From Trichomonas vaginalis G3 (taxonomy: Eukaryota > Parabasalia > Trichomonadida > Trichomonadidae): 64,000 nucleotides of DNA. Position 1 is the stretch's first letter; every line of letters begins with the position of its first letter. The notes beneath the pieces are model-generated. The model searched no databases. It had not been told where the DNA came from and worked only from the letters and a program-made list of their open reading frames with translations. The DNA lies in assembly GCF_026262505.1 (NCBI RefSeq), contig NC_067203.1, positions 12,164,392 to 12,228,391 of the forward strand. The letters run 5' to 3'. Positions 60,980-64,000 of this stretch are shown piece by piece. The position numbers were made by a program, and so were the translations under genes.

Positions 60980-63123
60980 TATTTCATGCAATGTTTTATT
61001 TCTGTGCCGTCTTCAAGTATGCCCCAGTACTTACGCTTGGAGAGGACATGAACTTCGAAAATTTTGTCTAGCTTAAAAAGACCCATCTTTTCACCGACCA
61101 TCCCATTTCAATGAGTTTGTTGTATCCTTCTTCGTTCGTCATGAGTGCGTCAATGTTCTCATAGTAAACCTTCACTTTGGATTTGACTTCGGAGAAGAAT
61201 TTGTTGTAGTTGTCAAGGACTGCCTTTGCGAACTGAGGGTAAGACCAATGTTCGACAATAGGTTTTAATGTGGTTACTAAGCCACTTTGACCTTGAGTGA
61301 ATTCGTACTTCAAAACAAAAGGAGAAAACCTTTCAACAAAGTTGTCGACCTTCTCATAATGTTTACTCTTCATCTCTTGAGGTTTCTTAATGGAATATCC
61401 CCATGTCGAATTCATAAGCAATTTGAGTGTCATTGCAAGTTTGGGGTTTGAAGCTTTCCTAATATCATACAGTTGTTGTATGACTTTTCCAACTGTATAG
61501 TTCCTTCCCGGGAACTCACCATCTTCGTTTGGAATTCCAGTCGGAATATATTGGACAAACCTCATGTATGCAGCGTTAAGGTCGACATAGTATATCTTTT
61601 CATCTGAGTCGAACTTGTCGCAACCAATTGGTCCAGTTTGTGGAAATTCAAGTGAGTCTCTTATCTTCTGAGAAACTTCTCCTGTTATCTCATAAACATC
61701 GTCGAAGCAACCTGTTTCATATAAAACCTTCTGACCTAACTCAGATGCTCTCCAATACAATTTGACGTCAATTGGATGTCTCAATGGAAGTTTGTTTATA
61801 GCATCTTGAAGTTCTTGCAACCTCATTGGAAGTTCTTCTGGTTCAGGTTGGTATCCGAACAATCCAACTCCTTTTGGAATTGTGTACTTCTTTTGTACTA
61901 GAACTTTGTCTGGAACAACTTTTGGTCTTGCTAACAGTGAAAAGTTTGTTTCGTCTTTTGGTACAAAAGTTTCTGTCAGCTTGTCATCTGGAATTGGTTC
62001 CAACAAACCTTTCTCGAAAAGAATGTTTACAGCTCTGACAATGTTGCACTTGCCTTTTCCGAACAATGGGTTTGTAAGACTTTCGTTCAACATGAAGTGG
62101 TTGTGGACAATTACAATCTTCAACCATGGTAAATTGAACTCAACAACATAGTCGTCATGTGAAGAACCTTTAGCTGTAGGTATGTTGACTCGGATATTGA
62201 CATTTGCCAACGGTGCAATTTTTGCCAATTGACCTCTGAGAATGTACCTTGTCTTCACACATGACTCAAGATACTTCATCTTCTCATCTGTAACAAGACC
62301 AGAGTTCCTGAGACATGTAAGAATGCAAGGTTCATTGACAATTGTTTCAATTGAATTGTAAATTCCATACCTTGTCAAGTCAATGTCAGACTTATTTATG
62401 AACGGAAGTATCCAGCATGTTGTCTGACTGCTTGAGGGTTAGGTTGGTACCATTCGAACTTGACACTTGCAATTCCTTCAATTGCATTCAAAATGTCTGA
62501 GTCGGAGTCAACCATTTGTTCTCTCTTTGTAGTCTTGAAAGCGTCAAGAAGTTTTGCAGCTGTTTGTTCATTGCCATTTGCATAGTAAATGTGACCATCC
62601 AAATCGTTATGGTCAATCTGAGATTGTGTCCTTTCTTATTTCCGTCTTGAATTGCAGCAAGTACCCATGAAGCCTTCTTTGTTCTTTCCTTCGTCAAAGT
62701 TTACTGTAAAGGTTCGACCAGATGTAATTTGACTTCTAACTTCACGTACTTCTCATATGCATATCTTGTTCTTTCCATGGGAGCATGACCATCCTCTGCA
62801 CTACCTTTTTTCCTTCTCAAAGGATGCAATTGTTCGTCATGTTTCCAGTAGAATCTGGCAAAGCCGTCGTGTCCTTCAACTTGAGGTTCACTAACATCGA
62901 AAGGCATGTCCATAAGACGTTCTTCTTCTAACCTCTCTAGTCTGTTTGGATAATTGGCACGTGCTGTTTCCAAATCCATTTCGTAGCGAAGACCAGCCAG
63001 TTTGTCATAGACTTTTATGGGTCTTCCTTTCTTATATTTAAACTTCTTCGAAACTCTCCAACCATATCTTTGTAACTCTGCTTTTATTCTAGCAGACTTT
63101 CTATCCATTCTATATGGGGGCAT
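60980..63123 (-). CDS. Family B DNA polymerase (protein-primed type), frameshifted
   Basis: About 710 residues from MPPYRMDRKS at 63123. Main open piece 61068-62378. Motif A: IYYVDLNAAYM (near 61590). Motif B: KLLMNSTWGYS (near 61400). Motif C: YYENIDALMT (near 61150), with Asn in place of the first Asp of the usual DTD. The true C-terminus is in another frame from about 61090 to the stop at 60980 and contains the expected Lys-rich motif (SKRKYWG). N-terminal pieces are at 62396-62697 and 62701-63123. I see no clear exonuclease motifs. At least four one-base shifts, one in a G-run next to motif C. The enzyme would replicate the element from a terminal protein. Confidence 0.83.
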
Positions 63124-63156
63124 TTTTATAAAAATAAAAAAATTTTTTTTCTTTAC

Positions 63157-63736
63157 TTAACATAACCGCCTGCTGCCATAAGTCTTTGACGCCAACCCAT
63201 ACCAGCTAATGAAGGTTGACTTGGTTTAGTTTGGAAACTAAACTTTGGTTTTGGTTTATCTTCAGTTTTTGGTTTTTCTTCTTCTATCGGTTTTTCGTCA
63301 CTTTTCGGTTCCTCTGACTTTACTTCACTGCAGGAACAGTTGTATCGTCAACATCTTCATAAATATCATATGCCATTTGTTTTTGTTTTCCTTTCAACTT
63401 TTTGTGTTTGTTGTAAAGTTTAGAATATTTCGACTCTAAGTCAATGAGATGTTCTATAATGAACTGTTGGTCAGTGAAGTAAACTTTTCCATCTGTTGTC
63501 TCGAAAGCTCCTTCAGACTTCAATATTTTATTTGTGAGAGTCTGTTTCTTTTTTGAGATACTAGCCGTTCCATTTCTATGAAAAGTGACTTTATAGTTAG
63601 GGTTTGTATTTCCAGACCTGGCACTTTCTATTATTGAATTTTTCTCTTCATCTGTAAGTTCTTTGACAGGTTTTGACAATGGTTCTGAACTTTTTGTTTG
63701 TGGTGTCAAATCTACCGTTTCAACTTCTTCGGTCAT
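63157..63736 (-). CDS. Charged polymerase-adjacent protein, ~190 residues (one frameshift)
   Basis: Starts MTEEVETVDL after TTTTTTACTGAGATGAA. Helical middle with LIDLESKYSKLYNKHKKLKG, then a shift near 63335 ('gcagtgaagtaaag'), and a C-terminal frame with Glu/Lys/Pro repeats (EEPKSDEKPIEEEKPK) ending GMGWRQRLMAAGGYVK at 63157. Conserved in copy 1 at 1768-2366. Adjacent position to a protein-primed polymerase makes it one candidate for a terminal protein. Confidence 0.6.
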
Positions 63737-63755
63737 TTCATCTCAGTAAAAAATT

Positions 63756-63908
63756 TTAGTTTGGTTTGTTTTCAACTGGTTGTTTAGGTTTTTTAAGTCG
63801 GTCTAAAACTTCCTGAGGTATAGGAAGAACTTGACAAACACGTTGTGTAACTGCTGGAAGTCGACAAATCCATCTTGAACCCATTTGTCTCAATGCTGTA
63901 TTGTTCAT
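63756..63908 (-). CDS. Small basic protein, 50 residues
   Basis: A clean reverse-strand frame (MNNTALRQMGSRWICRLPAV to the end KQPVENKPN), just after TTTTTTACTGAGATGAAATG, which also stands before the next gene at 63736. The shared box makes the small size credible, and copy 1 has the matching sequence at 2383-2548. Function unknown. Confidence 0.6.
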   Translation of the reverse strand: MNNTALRQMGSRWICRLPAVTQRVCQVLPIPQEVLDRLKKPKQPVENKPN

Positions 63909-63914
63909 TTCATC

Positions 63915-64000
63915 TCAGTAAAAAACTTTACATTCCCACGTTTGAGGCGGTTGAGGTTGGTTATTGTTTACCCATTGTTGTGCATGGTTATATCCTCTGT
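63915..64000 (-). CDS. C-terminal end of a gene cut by the window edge
   Basis: A reverse-strand frame enters from the right and ends with HAQQWVNNNQPQPPQTWECK and a stop at 63915. It corresponds to the start of the region 2555-3300 of copy 1. Gln/Asn/Pro-rich tail. Confidence 0.5.
   Translation of the reverse strand, partial: RGYNHAQQWVNNNQPQPPQTWECKVFY

Larger units (their letters stand above)
44725..64000. mobile_element. Maverick/Polinton copy 3, left part
   Basis: Starts with the shared GGTAGTGGGGCTTCC terminus and runs past the window end. It has a basic protein, a large repeat-bearing protein, major and minor capsid candidates, SF3 helicase, packaging ATPase, KilA-N protein, a run of small GC-richer genes, an HNH-like gene and DNA polymerase B. 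The gene order next to the polymerase equals that of copy 1, so the missing right part probably resembles 2630-8257; a complete copy would then be near 25 kb. Many genes carry one or a few frame shifts. Confidence 0.87.

Noticed and set aside
1-64000. Spliceosomal introns to explain the frame breaks
   Set aside because: Breaks are one or two bases, fall in homopolymers and differ between copies; no GT..AG intervals restore the frames.

Overview
The window is AT-rich, intron-poor eukaryotic DNA that carries three copies (one complete, two cut by the window edges) of a Maverick/Polinton, a virus-like self-synthesising DNA transposon. The best host guess is a trichomonad such as Trichomonas vaginalis or a relative. 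The reasons are clustered giant Mavericks, a Maverick-borne Dam-type adenine methyltransferase, closely packed genes without visible introns, TCA-type initiator sequences a few bases before several ATGs, and a host gene shaped like a trichomonad surface antigen (long tandem repeats, Ser/Pro linker, one C-terminal membrane span). This host assignment is an inference.

Layout. 1-8257: right part of copy 1, ending in a terminal inverted repeat (TIR). 8258-25175: host DNA, with a tandem-repeat surface-protein gene (about 8476-14190) and then a stretch with several broken genes on both strands, some virus-like. 25176-42672: copy 2, bounded by TIRs at both ends, about 17.5 kb. 42673-44724: 2 kb of host DNA. 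44725-64000: left part of copy 3. Copies 2 and 3 face each other with inverted related ends.

Copy 3 carries the replication and virion genes: a basic N-terminal protein, a large repeat-bearing protein, a double jelly-roll-type major capsid candidate, a minor capsid candidate, a D5-like SF3 helicase, an FtsK/HerA-type packaging ATPase, a KilA-N protein and a family B DNA polymerase. Copy 2 carries the ATPase, a minor capsid candidate, a retroviral-type integrase, two KilA-N proteins, a Dam-type methyltransferase and a two-gene fibre module with collagen-like and phage tail-collar parts. I see no polymerase or major capsid gene in copy 2. Copy 1 overlaps both: polymerase at its left, a fibre remnant in the middle, methyltransferase at its right end.

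Sequence quality matters here. Copy 1, the host segment, the left 2 kb of copy 2 and many genes of copy 3 contain single-base indels that break otherwise clean reading frames. In 1-2630 these are mostly duplicated bases relative to 61519-63990, which looks like uncorrected long-read error. Many 'broken' genes below may therefore be intact in the organism.

The most unusual structures are a 250-bp tandem unit made almost wholly of four back-to-back hairpins (45683-46374), five AGATCT-centred palindromes between genes of the copy that encodes a Dam-type methyltransferase, and an array of 20-bp palindromic iterons at 58449-58672.
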